A DNA stretch of 8,323 nt from Methylophilus sp. (GTDB lineage: Bacteria; Pseudomonadota; Gammaproteobacteria; Burkholderiales; Methylophilaceae), in contig JAIXZQ010000049.1 of assembly GCA_027489475.1 (NCBI GenBank), forward strand, positions 1 to 8,323, in the 5' to 3' direction. Each line of letters starts with the position of its first letter. The stretch's first letter is position 1. Below the pieces are notes generated by a model. The model was given only the letters and a program-made list of their open reading frames with translations, did no database searches and had not been told where the DNA came from. Positions 1 to 6,617 of the stretch are shown one piece after another. The position numbers and the translations under genes are program-made.

Positions 1-178
1 CAATGCGGCGATAGCCAGTGGGCAAGCGGATGCGGTGGCCTATGGCGTACCGTTTATTGCTAACCCAGACTTGGTGGCGCGATTTGCCAAAGATGCGCCA
101 CTGAATACGGCTGATTCACGCGCGTTTTACGGTGGCACTGAAAAAGGCTACATCGATTATCCATTTTTAAGTGAATAA
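1..178 (+). CDS. Old Yellow Enzyme-family NADH:flavin oxidoreductase (NemA-like alkene reductase), C-terminal fragment
   Basis: Only the last 58 codons are visible; codons begin at base 2 and the stop is TAA at 176-178. The fragment reads as the end of the FMN-binding TIM barrel of the Old Yellow Enzyme family. ADAVAYGVPFIANPDLVARF matches the last barrel strand and helix, with the characteristic IANPDLV, and it is followed by the tail FYGGTEKGYIDYPFL. Members of the N-ethylmaleimide reductase (NemA) and xenobiotic reductase group end this way. They use NAD(P)H through FMN to reduce activated alkenes, nitroesters or similar electrophiles, usually as soluble cytoplasmic enzymes. The FMN and substrate residues lie upstream of the window, so substrate and exact subfamily cannot be judged. 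A strong terminator starts 47 bases after the stop, so the gene is the end of its own transcript and is not co-transcribed with tpiA. The family is fairly certain; nemA itself is only a likely name. Confidence 0.82.
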   Translation, partial: NAAIASGQADAVAYGVPFIANPDLVARFAKDAPLNTADSRAFYGGTEKGYIDYPFLSE

Positions 179-224
179 TTGAATCAGCTACATGCAGTAA
201 GCAAGCAGGTGGCGTACGTACAGG

Positions 225-256
225 GTCGGCCGGGCAGTTGTCCGGCCGACTTTTTT
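225..256 (+). terminator. Intrinsic terminator downstream of the flavin oxidoreductase gene
   Basis: GTCGGCCGG at 225-233 pairs perfectly with CCGGCCGAC at 242-250. The stem can extend inward by one C-G and one G-U pair to 11 bp, leaving the loop AGTT (236-239). Six T residues follow directly at 251-256. A GC-rich stem with an adjacent U tract is the classic Rho-independent form. The opposite strand has no U tract after the hairpin, so it works only for + strand transcription. Confidence 0.93.
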
Positions 257-325
257 GGTCAACAACAAAATATTCAGACAACTATCCTGTGCGGATGTGC
301 GCCTGGCTGGGGCGGATGAATCTGC

Positions 326-354
326 TTGCCGCCCGCTAGGCCGCGGCGTAGAAT
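326..354 (+). promoter_or_regulatory. Probable sigma70 promoter for tpiA (and possibly secG, tRNA-Leu and beyond)
   Basis: A -35 box TTGCCG at 326-331 is separated by 17 bp from a -10 box TAGAAT at 349-354. Each matches the consensus (TTGACA, TATAAT) closely enough to be plausible, and the spacing is ideal. Transcription would start near 361, leaving a leader of about 56 nt before the tpiA ATG. It lies in the only gap after the upstream terminator, where a tpiA promoter is expected. The -10 box is overlapped by a perfect palindrome (350-365). Confidence 0.55.
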
Positions 355-365
355 GCGCGCATTCT
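350..365. repeat. Perfect 16-bp palindrome overlapping the tpiA -10 box (possible operator)
   Basis: AGAATGCGCGCATTCT equals its own reverse complement over all 16 bases, centred between 357 and 358. It spans most of the proposed -10 box and the predicted transcription start. That is where a dimeric repressor would block RNA polymerase, but the palindrome could also arise by chance from the common TAGAATGCGC promoter context. I know no regulator to assign to it. Confidence 0.4.
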
Positions 366-416
366 CAATTCGCTCGGTTTGATTTCTCTAACCACACCCT
401 ATTCTAGCCGCACCCT

Positions 417-1199
417 ATGCATACCCCTGATACGTCCTCGCCATCGACACCCAAAATTGTGGTCGCCAACTGGAAGATGCATGGCAATTTGCAACGTAAT
501 CAGCACCTGATACAACAGTATTTACAAGGTTTGCAAGGTGACATGCCTTGTGAAGTGGTGGTTTGTGTGCCGTATCCCTATTTGGCACAGATGCAGCACT
601 TACTCGCCGGCACCGCCTTACACTGGGGGGCGCAAAATATCGCCAAATTTGAACAGGGCGCTTATACCGGTGAAGTGAGTGCCGAGATGTTGTGCGATTT
701 TGCTGCGCGCTATGTGATTATCGGCCACTCCGAGCGCAGTACGGCGTATTGCGAGTCGGATGAAAATATCGCCGAAAAATTTATGATGGCCAAACGCCAT
801 GGCCTGATCCCTATCTTGTGCGTGGGTGAAACCTTGCTTGAACGTGAGGCGGGGGTGATGGAGCGGGTGGTTGGCAAGCAGCTAGAAACCATTATTCGCT
901 TGTTTGGCGGCGAGGCATTTGCCGATACGCTGATTTCCTATGAGCCTATATGGGCCATAGGCACTGGTTTGGCTGCTTCAGCGGAGCAAGCGGTAGCCAT
1001 GCATAGCTTTATTCGTGACACCGTTGCCGCTGCCGATTCAGCCGCTGCCAAACGGCTAAAAATCCTCTACGGGGGAAGCGTAAACCCGCAAAATGCGATA
1101 CAATTATTGCATCAGAAAGAAATCGACGGTGCTTTGGTGGGTCGTTGCTCGCTGGATGCTGAGCAATTTATCAAAATATGTCAGGCTGCACCCTGTTAG
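417..1199 (+). CDS. tpiA: Triosephosphate isomerase
   Basis: Interconverts dihydroxyacetone phosphate and glyceraldehyde 3-phosphate in glycolysis and gluconeogenesis; cytoplasmic, normally a dimer. The 260-residue protein covers the whole family (about 250 residues). Visible active-site elements are NWKMHG with Asn18 and Lys20, the electrophile His104 in IIGHSERS, the base Glu176 in YEPIWAIGTG with the mobile loop after it, and the phosphate-binding YGGSV at 218-222. The last phosphate loop reads LVGRCSL (240-246); the usual form I know is LVGGASL, so Arg243 is a small oddity. The start is ATG 417: an in-frame TAG at 405-407 rules out an upstream start, and the next in-frame ATG (477) lies inside the catalytic motif. 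The result is a short Ser/Thr/Pro-rich N-terminal extension of about 11 residues. No Shine-Dalgarno sequence is seen before the ATG. secG follows after 84 bp, a common pairing in proteobacteria. Confidence 0.98.
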   Translation: MHTPDTSSPSTPKIVVANWKMHGNLQRNQHLIQQYLQGLQGDMPCEVVVCVPYPYLAQMQHLLAGTALHWGAQNIAKFEQGAYTGEVSAEMLCDFAARYVIIGHSERSTAYCESDENIAEKFMMAKRHGLIPILCVGETLLEREAGVMERVVGKQLETIIRLFGGEAFADTLISYEPIWAIGTGLAASAEQAVAMHSFIRDTVAAADSAAAKRLKILYGGSVNPQNAIQLLHQKEIDGALVGRCSLDAEQFIKICQAAPC

Positions 1200-1283
1200 T
1201 CCGCGCCAAAGCTGTCTGTCTCAGGGTCAACGAAAACGCCAAAAGCTGCCGCGTGACTCAATAATCGGAATCAAACATACATT

Positions 1284-1631
1284 ATGGAAAACGTCATTCT
1301 CGTCATTCATGTGCTGGCCGCCGCGGCTGTGATTGGCTTGGTCTTATTGCAGCATGGTAAAGGTGCCGACATGGGTGCCGCATTTGGCAGTGGTGCCTCA
1401 GGCAGCCTGTTTGGCGTTTCTGGCTCTTCTAATCTGCTGAGCAAGCTGACATCGATTTTTATTACAGTGTTTTTTGCAACCAGTCTGACGCTGGCTTTTA
1501 TTTCCAGCCATAAAGCAGGGTCTAGCAGTGTGGTGAAATCCGCGCCTGTGGTGCCTGCGGCAGCGAAACAAGTTGCGCCAGCGCCAGCCGCGCAACCGGC
1601 TGAAAACACACCAAAAGATATTCCCAATTAA
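1284..1631 (+). CDS. secG: Preprotein translocase subunit SecG
   Basis: Inner-membrane accessory subunit of the SecYEG channel, which helps SecA-driven protein export. The 115-residue protein has the family layout: a first membrane segment at about residues 3-22, a conserved glycine-rich cytoplasmic loop (GKGADMGAAFGSGASGSLFG, 25-44), and a second membrane segment at about 52-73. The C-terminal tail from about residue 75 is rich in Ala, Pro, Val and Lys, low in complexity and probably disordered; such tails vary between species. The ATG at 1284 puts the first membrane helix right at the N-terminus, as in other SecG proteins. The ribosome site is weak (GGAA at 1267-1270, 13 nt away). The gene probably shares the tpiA transcript, since the 84-bp gap holds no terminator or convincing promoter. 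Its stop lies only 6 nt before tRNA-Leu. Confidence 0.97.
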   Translation: MENVILVIHVLAAAAVIGLVLLQHGKGADMGAAFGSGASGSLFGVSGSSNLLSKLTSIFITVFFATSLTLAFISSHKAGSSSVVKSAPVVPAAAKQVAPAPAAQPAENTPKDIPN

Positions 1632-1637
1632 TTGTTA

Positions 1638-1722
1638 GCCGTCGTGGTGAAATTGGTAGACACGCTATCTTGAGGGGGTAGTGACGAAAGTCGTGCGAGT
1701 TCGAGTCTCGCCGACGGCACCA
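1638..1722 (+). tRNA. tRNA-Leu (anticodon GAG), CCA encoded
   Basis: Cloverleaf built by hand. The acceptor stem GCCGTCG (1638-1644) pairs with CGACGGC (1712-1718), followed by discriminator A1719 and CCA (1720-1722). The D-arm contains AATTGGTAGACAC. The anticodon stem CTATC (1665-1669) pairs with GGTAG (1677-1681) and the loop TTGAGGG puts GAG at 1672-1674, reading CUC and CUU leucine codons. A long variable arm has stem GAC/GTC (1683-1685, 1690-1692) with a GAAA loop, which marks a class II tRNA. The T-arm is GCGAG (1695-1699), loop TTCGAGT, CTCGC (1707-1711). The long variable arm and A73 both fit leucine. A tRNA-Leu after secG is a conserved placement in beta- and gammaproteobacteria. 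With 6 nt between the secG stop and the mature 5' end, it is probably cut out of a longer mRNA by RNase P and other nucleases. Confidence 0.97.
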
Positions 1723-1817
1723 GTGTGAACTGTTCTCAGTGAGCGCTGTCTTGGGTGATGGTTAGGCTATTTTGGTGTGCCCGCAAACGGCAAAAAACAT
1801 TGAAATAACGTATTCAC

Positions 1818-2195
1818 GTGATTGATGAAAGCAAATCAGTGTTAGAAAACTATTTCCCGATTTTGATGTTTATCCTGGTTGGATTAGGTGTGGGCCTTGG
1901 CCCCCTAATTGCAGGTAAAGTCCTTTCACCGCACAAACCGGATGCGGAAAAAAACTCTCCCTATGAATGCGGCTTTGAAGCCTTTGAAGATGCCCGCATG
2001 AAATTCGATGTGCGCTACTATCTGGTCGCCATTCTGTTTATTCTGTTTGATTTAGAAATCGCGTTTCTTTTCCCTTGGGCCGTCGTCATTCAAGAAATTG
2101 GTGCGGCAGGCTTTTGGGCCATGATGGTATTTTTGTTTGTGCTGGTGGTCGGCTTCATCTTTGAGTGGATGAAGGGCGCCCTTGAATGGGATTAA
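1818..2195 (+). CDS. nuoA: NADH-quinone oxidoreductase subunit A (complex I, ND3 homologue)
   Basis: Small membrane subunit at the junction of the membrane and peripheral arms of respiratory complex I. The protein has three membrane segments (about residues 12-34, 66-88 and 96-115) and the family core [20 protein letters not shown] (47-66), then [14 protein letters not shown] with Asp78 and Glu80 in the second helix. Cys51 in YECGF matches the ND3 loop cysteine of the mitochondrial enzyme; as I recall, E. coli lacks it. The start is uncertain. GTG 1818 gives 125 residues, but GTG 1839 gives MLENYFPI and 118 residues, closer to the usual N-terminus and length, with GAAAG (1827-1831) as a modest ribosome site. 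I find no good ribosome site for 1818, so 1839 may be the true start. It is the first gene of the nuo cluster, 95 bp after the tRNA and 6 bp before nuoB. Confidence 0.95.
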   Translation: MIDESKSVLENYFPILMFILVGLGVGLGPLIAGKVLSPHKPDAEKNSPYECGFEAFEDARMKFDVRYYLVAILFILFDLEIAFLFPWAVVIQEIGAAGFWAMMVFLFVLVVGFIFEWMKGALEWD

Positions 2196-2201
2196 GGCAA
2201 A

Positions 2202-2681
2202 ATGAGCATTGAAGGCGTATTAGAAAAGGGCTTTGTCACAACCACCTTGGACACAGTCATCAACTATACTCGGACTGGGTCTTTGTGGCCCATGACGTTT
2301 GGCTTGGCTTGCTGTGCGGTTGAGATGATGCATGCTGGGGCTTCGCGTTACGATCTGGATCGGTTTGGTATCGTATTTAGACCCAGCCCACGTCAGTCTG
2401 ATGTGATGATTGTGGCAGGCACCTTGGTCAATAAAATGGCCCCGGCGTTGCGTAAAGTGTATGACCAAATGGCTGAGCCGCGTTGGGTCATCTCCATGGG
2501 GAGCTGTGCCAATGGTGGCGGCTATTACCATTATTCGTATGCTGTGGTGCGTGGCTGCGACCGAATTGTGCCGGTCGATGTCTATGTGCCCGGATGTCCG
2601 CCTACCGCAGAGGCCTTGCTTTACGGCATTATTCAGTTGCAAAAGAAAATCAAGCGCACCAACACGATTGCACGTTCTTAA
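2202..2681 (+). CDS. nuoB: NADH-quinone oxidoreductase subunit B (complex I, cluster N2 subunit)
   Basis: Peripheral-arm subunit carrying the last iron-sulfur cluster (N2), which passes electrons to quinone. The 159-residue protein has the N2 ligands in the expected order: adjacent Cys37-Cys38 in [13 protein letters not shown], Cys102 in [16 protein letters not shown], and Cys132 in [16 protein letters not shown]. Cys119 in VRGCD is also conserved in the family but is not a ligand. The start ATG 2202 follows nuoA by 6 bp, with AAGG at 2194-2197 overlapping the nuoA stop as ribosome site, which suggests translational coupling. [17 protein letters not shown] is the typical N-terminus in betaproteobacteria. 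The length matches the family and nothing is missing. Confidence 0.98.
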   Translation: MSIEGVLEKGFVTTTLDTVINYTRTGSLWPMTFGLACCAVEMMHAGASRYDLDRFGIVFRPSPRQSDVMIVAGTLVNKMAPALRKVYDQMAEPRWVISMGSCANGGGYYHYSYAVVRGCDRIVPVDVYVPGCPPTAEALLYGIIQLQKKIKRTNTIARS

Positions 2682-2732
2682 TTGATAGCCATCCTGCACA
2701 CACAAACACATTAAGTCTTCTTATTCAAAACT

Positions 2733-3329
2733 ATGTCTGCAACCCTAGAACATTTGTCTGCACAGCTCAAGTTGGCCTTGGGTGATGGTGTGGTGAAGCT
2801 GGAGCACAAGCTCGGTGAATTAACCGTTGAAGTGCATGTAAAACATCTGCTGGCGGTGGCTGAACGATTAAAAACCCACGCTGAGCTCAAATTTGAACAG
2901 CTGATTGATTTGTGCGGCATGGATTATTCTGAGTATGGCGATGGTCGCTGGGAAGGCCCGCGCTTTGCTGTGGTGTTGCATTTGTTATCCGTCAGTCTGA
3001 ACCAGCGTGTACGTATCCGCGCTTTTGCCGCAGATGATGATTTTCCGGTGTTTCCAACCTTGGTTGATATTTGGCCAGTGGCCAATTGGTTTGAGCGCGA
3101 AGCGTTTGACCTGTATGGCATCTTGTTTGAAAACCATCCTGATTTACGTCGCTTGCTGACAGACTATGGCTTTGTCGGTCATCCATTCCGTAAAGATTTC
3201 CCCATGATAGGCAACGTAGAGATGCGCTATGACCCTGTGCAGCAACGCGTGATTTACCAACCGGTCTCTGTTGAGCTACGTAACAACGTGCCAAGAGTGA
3301 TTCGTGGCGAAGGGGCGCATCATGGCTGA
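2733..3329 (+). CDS. nuoC: NADH-quinone oxidoreductase subunit C (complex I 30 kDa subunit)
   Basis: Peripheral-arm subunit without cofactor, packed against NuoD near the quinone site. The 198-residue protein shows the 30-kDa subunit signature at residues 121-157: [10 protein letters not shown], then [23 protein letters not shown]. The N-terminal part (1-110) is the usual less conserved alpha/beta domain, ending in [17 protein letters not shown]. NuoC and NuoD are separate proteins here, not the fused NuoCD of E. coli. The start ATG 2733 has no clear Shine-Dalgarno sequence; the 51-bp gap after nuoB contains only AC-rich and T-rich sequence. The stop TGA at 3327-3329 lies inside the nuoD coding region, so the two genes overlap by 8 bp. 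Confidence 0.97.
   Translation: MSATLEHLSAQLKLALGDGVVKLEHKLGELTVEVHVKHLLAVAERLKTHAELKFEQLIDLCGMDYSEYGDGRWEGPRFAVVLHLLSVSLNQRVRIRAFAADDDFPVFPTLVDIWPVANWFEREAFDLYGILFENHPDLRRLLTDYGFVGHPFRKDFPMIGNVEMRYDPVQQRVIYQPVSVELRNNVPRVIRGEGAHHG
3309..3315 (+). promoter_or_regulatory. Ribosome binding site that decides the nuoD start
   Basis: GAAGGGG lies 6 nt before ATG 3322, within the end of nuoC. A GTG at 3304 in the same frame would give six extra residues, but it sits upstream of this site and lacks one of its own. Homologous NuoD proteins begin close to [20 protein letters not shown], which supports 3322. Confidence 0.7.
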
Positions 3330-4575
3330 AATTAAAAACTACACGATGAACTTTGGTCCACAGCACCCGGCTGCGCACGGCGTGTTGCGTCTGGTGCTAG
3401 AGCTGGATGGTGAAGTGATTCAACGCGCAGACCCGCATATTGGCTTGTTGCACAGAGCCACCGAAAAACTGGCCGAAAACCGGACCTATTTGCAAAGCGT
3501 ACCGTATATGGACAGATTGGATTATGTGTCCATGATGGCCAACGAGCACGCCTATGTGATGGCCATCGAAAAAATGCTGGGCATTCAAGTGCCAGAGCGT
3601 GCGCAGTATATCCGTGTCATGTTTGACGAAATCACCCGCGTCTTAAACCACTTGCTGTGGTTGGGTGCGCATGCACTGGATGTAGGTGCCATGACAGTGT
3701 TTTTGTATGCTTTCCGTGAGCGCGAAGACTTATTTGATGTCTATGAAGCGGTGTCTGGTGCGCGTATGCACGCCGCCTATTACCGTCCCGGTGGCGTCTA
3801 TCGTGATTTGCCAGAAAAAATGCCGCAACACGAAACTACCAAATTCCGCAGTGCTGACGAAATCAAGCAACTGAATGAAAACCGTCAAGGCTCGTTGCTG
3901 GACTTTATTGAAGATTTCACCAACCGCTTTCCGACCTATGTCGATGAATACGAAACCCTGTTGACCGATAACCGCATCTGGAAACAACGGACCGTAGGAA
4001 TCGGGGTGGTGACGCCTGAACGTGCGCTCTCATTGGGCATGACCGGCCCCATGTTGCGTGGCTCTGGGATTGCCTGGGATTTACGCAAAAAACAGCCTTA
4101 TGAAGTCTACGACCGCATGGATTTTGACATTCCATTAGGCGTCAATGGCGATTGCTATGACCGCTATTTGGTCCGTGTCGAAGAAATGCGTCAATCCAAT
4201 CGCATTATCAAACAGTGTGTGGCGTGGTTGCGCCAACATCCCGGCCCCGTCATCAGCGATGACAATAAGATTGCACCGCCTAACCGCGAAGGCATGAAAA
4301 CCAATATGGAAGACTTGATTCACCACTTCAAGTTGTTTACCGAAGGTTTTCATGTGCCTGCTGGTGAAGCCTATGCCGCGGTGGAACACCCTAAGGGGGA
4401 GTTTGGCATTTACATGGTGTCTGACGGCGCGAACAAACCATACCGCTTGAAAATCCGTGCGCCTGGCTTTGCCCATCTTGCCGCTTTGGATGAAATGACG
4501 CGTGGCCACATGATTGCGGATTTGGTGGCGATTATTGGGACACAAGATATTGTATTTGGTGAGATTGACCGCTAA
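3322..4575 (+). CDS. nuoD: NADH-quinone oxidoreductase subunit D (complex I 49 kDa subunit)
   Basis: Forms much of the quinone-binding pocket beside NuoB; related to the large subunit of [NiFe] hydrogenases but without the metal. The protein is 417 residues from ATG 3322, a normal length. [13 protein letters not shown] (12-24) contains His19, and [16 protein letters not shown] (63-78) contains Tyr68. Their 49-residue spacing equals that of His59 and Tyr108 of the bovine 49-kDa subunit, the quinone-headgroup ligands. [14 protein letters not shown] (39-52) is the 49-kDa signature, and the C-terminus ends in the conserved DIVFGEIDR. The start overlaps nuoC by 8 bp, which implies coupled translation in roughly 1:1 ratio. 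A 190-bp gap follows before nuoE, by far the longest within the visible nuo cluster. Confidence 0.98.
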   Translation: MAEIKNYTMNFGPQHPAAHGVLRLVLELDGEVIQRADPHIGLLHRATEKLAENRTYLQSVPYMDRLDYVSMMANEHAYVMAIEKMLGIQVPERAQYIRVMFDEITRVLNHLLWLGAHALDVGAMTVFLYAFREREDLFDVYEAVSGARMHAAYYRPGGVYRDLPEKMPQHETTKFRSADEIKQLNENRQGSLLDFIEDFTNRFPTYVDEYETLLTDNRIWKQRTVGIGVVTPERALSLGMTGPMLRGSGIAWDLRKKQPYEVYDRMDFDIPLGVNGDCYDRYLVRVEEMRQSNRIIKQCVAWLRQHPGPVISDDNKIAPPNREGMKTNMEDLIHHFKLFTEGFHVPAGEAYAAVEHPKGEFGIYMVSDGANKPYRLKIRAPGFAHLAALDEMTRGHMIADLVAIIGTQDIVFGEIDR

Positions 4576-4581
4576 ACCTGT

Positions 4582-4616
4582 GTGATGACCCACGTGTGTT
4601 TCAGTGGGCGTATCAC
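4582..4616 (+). repeat. Two-tier inverted repeat just after nuoD
   Basis: Outer arms GTGAT (4582-4586) and ATCAC (4612-4616) enclose inner arms CCCAC (4589-4593) and GTGGG (4604-4608), with a 10-nt loop and a small internal bulge (GA opposite CGT). It starts 6 nt after the nuoD stop. No T run follows, so it is not a standard terminator. A role in protecting or processing the mRNA 3' end is possible but unproven. Confidence 0.5.
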
Positions 4617-4716
4617 GTGTGGCGTTTGCTAGGCCGCAATCCATCAAAATGAAAAGGTGTTGCTTTTTGCCTGTGGGCGAGAGGTGACAGCGTGTAACAG
4701 GACAACATAACGACGT

Positions 4717-4738
4717 GTCAGGGGTGATGATCCCTGAC
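4717..4738 (+). repeat. Inverted repeat upstream of nuoE
   Basis: GTCAGGG (4717-4723) pairs perfectly with CCCTGAC (4732-4738) over 7 bp, and an inner G-U pair could extend the stem. The loop is GTGATGAT. It ends 16 nt before the nuoE ribosome site and leaves that site unpaired. The following sequence (CTTAGATAG) has no U tract, so termination is unlikely. It could equally be a protein-binding site on DNA. Confidence 0.5.
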
Positions 4739-4765
4739 CTTAGATAGAAACAGCAAGGGTGTCGC

Positions 4766-5245
4766 ATGCTCAGCGCAGAATCCATTGAGAAAATTGAATA
4801 CGAACTGACCAAATACCCGGCAGATCGTCGCCAAGCGGCGGTCATGTCCGCGTTACGCATCGTTCAGATGGAGCGCGGCTGGCTGTCCAAAGAAAGCATT
4901 TCCGAAGTCGCCAAGTACTTGCGTATTCCAGAAATCGCTGCGCTCGAAGTCGCGACGTTTTACAACATGTATGACCTCAACCCGGTCGGCAAATACAAGT
5001 TAACCATTTGCACCAATATCTCTTGTATGTTGCGCGGCTCCGATGAAATCGTTGAGCATTTGCAACATAAACTCGGGGTTGGCTTTAACGAGGTCACCCC
5101 TGACGGTAAGTTTTGCCTGAAAGAAGGCGAGTGCATGGGCTGCTGTGGTGGTGCGCCGTTGCTGCACGTCAACAATAGCGTCATGCATGAGTTTTTAACC
5201 ACTGAAAAAGTGGATGCGCTGATTAACGAGTTAAGCAAAGAATAA
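4766..5245 (+). CDS. nuoE: NADH-quinone oxidoreductase subunit E (complex I 24 kDa subunit)
   Basis: Thioredoxin-like [2Fe-2S] subunit that carries cluster N1a next to the FMN in NuoF. The 159-residue protein has an N-terminal helical part (1-75, with YPADRRQAAVMSALRIVQ and ATFYNMYDL) and a thioredoxin-like domain. The four ligands are Cys82 and Cys87 in CTNISC and Cys123 and Cys127 in ECMGCCGGAP, with the same spacings (5, 36, 4) as Cys92, 97, 133 and 137 of E. coli NuoE. An extra cysteine, Cys126, sits directly before the last ligand. ATG 4766 has a clear ribosome site (AAGGG, 6 nt away), and nuoF begins 11 bp after the stop. Confidence 0.98.
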   Translation: MLSAESIEKIEYELTKYPADRRQAAVMSALRIVQMERGWLSKESISEVAKYLRIPEIAALEVATFYNMYDLNPVGKYKLTICTNISCMLRGSDEIVEHLQHKLGVGFNEVTPDGKFCLKEGECMGCCGGAPLLHVNNSVMHEFLTTEKVDALINELSKE

Positions 5246-5256
5246 AGGACTAGACC

Positions 5257-6591
5257 ATGGCAACGACTGCAACCACGCCACGTTCTTCCGCACCCGTGAT
5301 TAAAACTGATTTGGCGGGTCAAACACTGCTGACATTGCGCACCCTTACAGAGGATGCGCCTGCCAGCTTGGCCACTTATGAAAAACTAGGCGGCTACCAG
5401 CAACTCAAACGCTTGGTGACTGAAAAGGTCAAGGCGCCAGACATTATCAACCAAATCAAAATCTCCAACTTGCGTGGACGCGGTGGTGCGGGCTTTCCGA
5501 CCGGCCTCAAATGGAGTTTTATGCCGCGCTATTACGACGGCACCAAATACTTGGTGTGTAATACCGATGAAGGCGAACCGGGCACCTTTAAAGACCGTGA
5601 CATTATTCGCTACAACCCGCATCAACTGATTGAAGGCATGGCGATAGCGGCCTATACCCTGGGTGCGCGCGTGGGTTACAACTATATTCACGGTGAGATT
5701 TGGCAAGATTACGAGATTTTTGAAGCTGCGCTGGCTGAAGCTCGCGAGGCTGGCTATCTGGGTGAGCATCTGTTTGGCAGTCAGTTTAGCTTTGATTTGT
5801 ATGCGGTGCATGGCTACGGCGCATATATCTGCGGTGAAGAAACCGCGCTGATTGAATCGATTGAAGGCAAAAAAGGCCAGCCGCGCTTTAAGCCGCCATT
5901 CCCCGCCAGTTATGGCGTATTTGGCAAACCCACCAACGTCAATAACACCGAAAGTTATGCCTCGATTCCATGGATTATGGAACATGGCGGCCAAGCCTTT
6001 GCCGATTTAGGGGTGCCCAACTCAGGCGGTACCAAGTTGTTCTCGGTCTCAGGCCACGTTGAAAAACCCGGCAACTACGAAATTCCCATGGGCATGCCGT
6101 TTTCTGAACTGCTGGCCATGGCTGGCGGCGTCTGGAAAGGCCGCAAGCTCAAGGCCGTGATTCCAGGCGGGCCTTCAACCGCAGTGATGCCAGCCAGCGC
6201 CATTGAAGCCGCGACCATGGACTATGATGGCTTGAGCAAAGCGGGGTCTAGCTTGGGCGCGGGCTCCATGATTGTGATGGATGAGACCACTTGCATGGTC
6301 AAGGCGCTCAAACGCTTGAGTTATTTCTTTTATGAAGAGAGCTGCGGTCAGTGTACGCCCTGCCGTGAAGGTACGGGCTGGGTCTATCGCATCATTGAGC
6401 GCATTGTCGATGGCAAAGGCAAGATGGAAGATCTCGACCTGCTGACTGACCTCAGCAACAATATTTCTGGACGCACCATTTGTGCGTTGGGTGATGCCGC
6501 GGCAACGCCTGTGCTCAGCTTTATCAAGCACTTCCGTCCAGAATTTGAATATTACATCCAGCATGGCAAGTCCATGGTGGACGGCAAATAA
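5257..6591 (+). CDS. nuoF: NADH-quinone oxidoreductase subunit F (complex I 51 kDa, NADH- and FMN-binding)
   Basis: Oxidises NADH through FMN and passes electrons to cluster N3. The 444-residue protein is full length. FMN- and NADH-binding signatures are [17 protein letters not shown] (72-88), [15 protein letters not shown] (101-115) and [20 protein letters not shown] (188-207). The [4Fe-4S] ligands are Cys363, Cys366 and Cys369 in [12 protein letters not shown], plus Cys409 in GRTICALGD. The start ATG 5257 follows AAAGGA (5244-5249) by 7 nt. The first 20 or so residues are a Thr/Ser/Ala-rich extension, and the conserved part begins near LTLRTL. It is 11 bp from nuoE and 26 bp from nuoG, consistent with co-expression of the NADH-oxidising module. 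Confidence 0.98.
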   Translation: MATTATTPRSSAPVIKTDLAGQTLLTLRTLTEDAPASLATYEKLGGYQQLKRLVTEKVKAPDIINQIKISNLRGRGGAGFPTGLKWSFMPRYYDGTKYLVCNTDEGEPGTFKDRDIIRYNPHQLIEGMAIAAYTLGARVGYNYIHGEIWQDYEIFEAALAEAREAGYLGEHLFGSQFSFDLYAVHGYGAYICGEETALIESIEGKKGQPRFKPPFPASYGVFGKPTNVNNTESYASIPWIMEHGGQAFADLGVPNSGGTKLFSVSGHVEKPGNYEIPMGMPFSELLAMAGGVWKGRKLKAVIPGGPSTAVMPASAIEAATMDYDGLSKAGSSLGAGSMIVMDETTCMVKALKRLSYFFYEESCGQCTPCREGTGWVYRIIERIVDGKGKMEDLDLLTDLSNNISGRTICALGDAAATPVLSFIKHFRPEFEYYIQHGKSMVDGK

Positions 6592-6617
6592 ACAGCATTA
6601 CGTTTAACGGGTATCCC

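Larger units (their letters stand above)
4576..4765 (+). other. 190-bp nuoD-nuoE intergenic region with two inverted repeats
   Basis: The gap lies inside an otherwise tightly packed operon. It contains two inverted repeats, described separately (4582-4616 and 4717-4738), and the nuoE ribosome site AAGGG at 4755-4759, 6 nt before ATG 4766. I see no intrinsic terminator, since neither stem is followed by a U tract, and no convincing sigma70 promoter. The only forward reading frame I noticed is a 12-codon ORF at 4649-4687 without support. The region may be a remnant, an mRNA-processing or stability element, or a site of weak internal promotion. Confidence 0.5.

Noticed and set aside
1204..1248. 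Imperfect direct repeat CGCCAAAGCTG / CGCCAAAAGCTG between tpiA and secG
   Set aside because: Two short copies, 33 bp apart, differing by one A; too little to claim a regulatory or mobile element.
1260..1265. AATAAT as a -10 box for a separate secG promoter
   Set aside because: Five of six bases match, but no acceptable -35 hexamer lies 16-18 bp upstream.
1093..1332. Forward ORF bridging the tpiA end and secG start
   Set aside because: Out of frame with both certain genes, no homology, no ribosome site.
1723..1817. Terminator or promoter between tRNA-Leu and nuoA
   Set aside because: Only a 4-bp hairpin (ACTG/CAGT) without a U tract, and no -35/-10 pair with acceptable match and spacing.
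4649..4687. 12-codon forward ORF (MKRCCFLPVGER) in the nuoD-nuoE spacer as a possible leader peptide
   Set aside because: No ribosome site, no run of regulatory codons, and the stems around it do not form an attenuator with a U tract.
4135..4860. Long minus-strand ORF (241 codons) across the nuoD end, the spacer and the nuoE start
   Set aside because: It is antisense to two certain genes, its protein shows no recognisable domain and is unusually rich in His and Arg, and the other minus-strand ORFs here have the same look. It is explained by codon bias on the + strand.
5386..5994. Minus-strand ORF of 202 codons inside nuoF
   Set aside because: Lies wholly within nuoF, whose frame is certain, with no ribosome site or family resemblance; a shadow frame.
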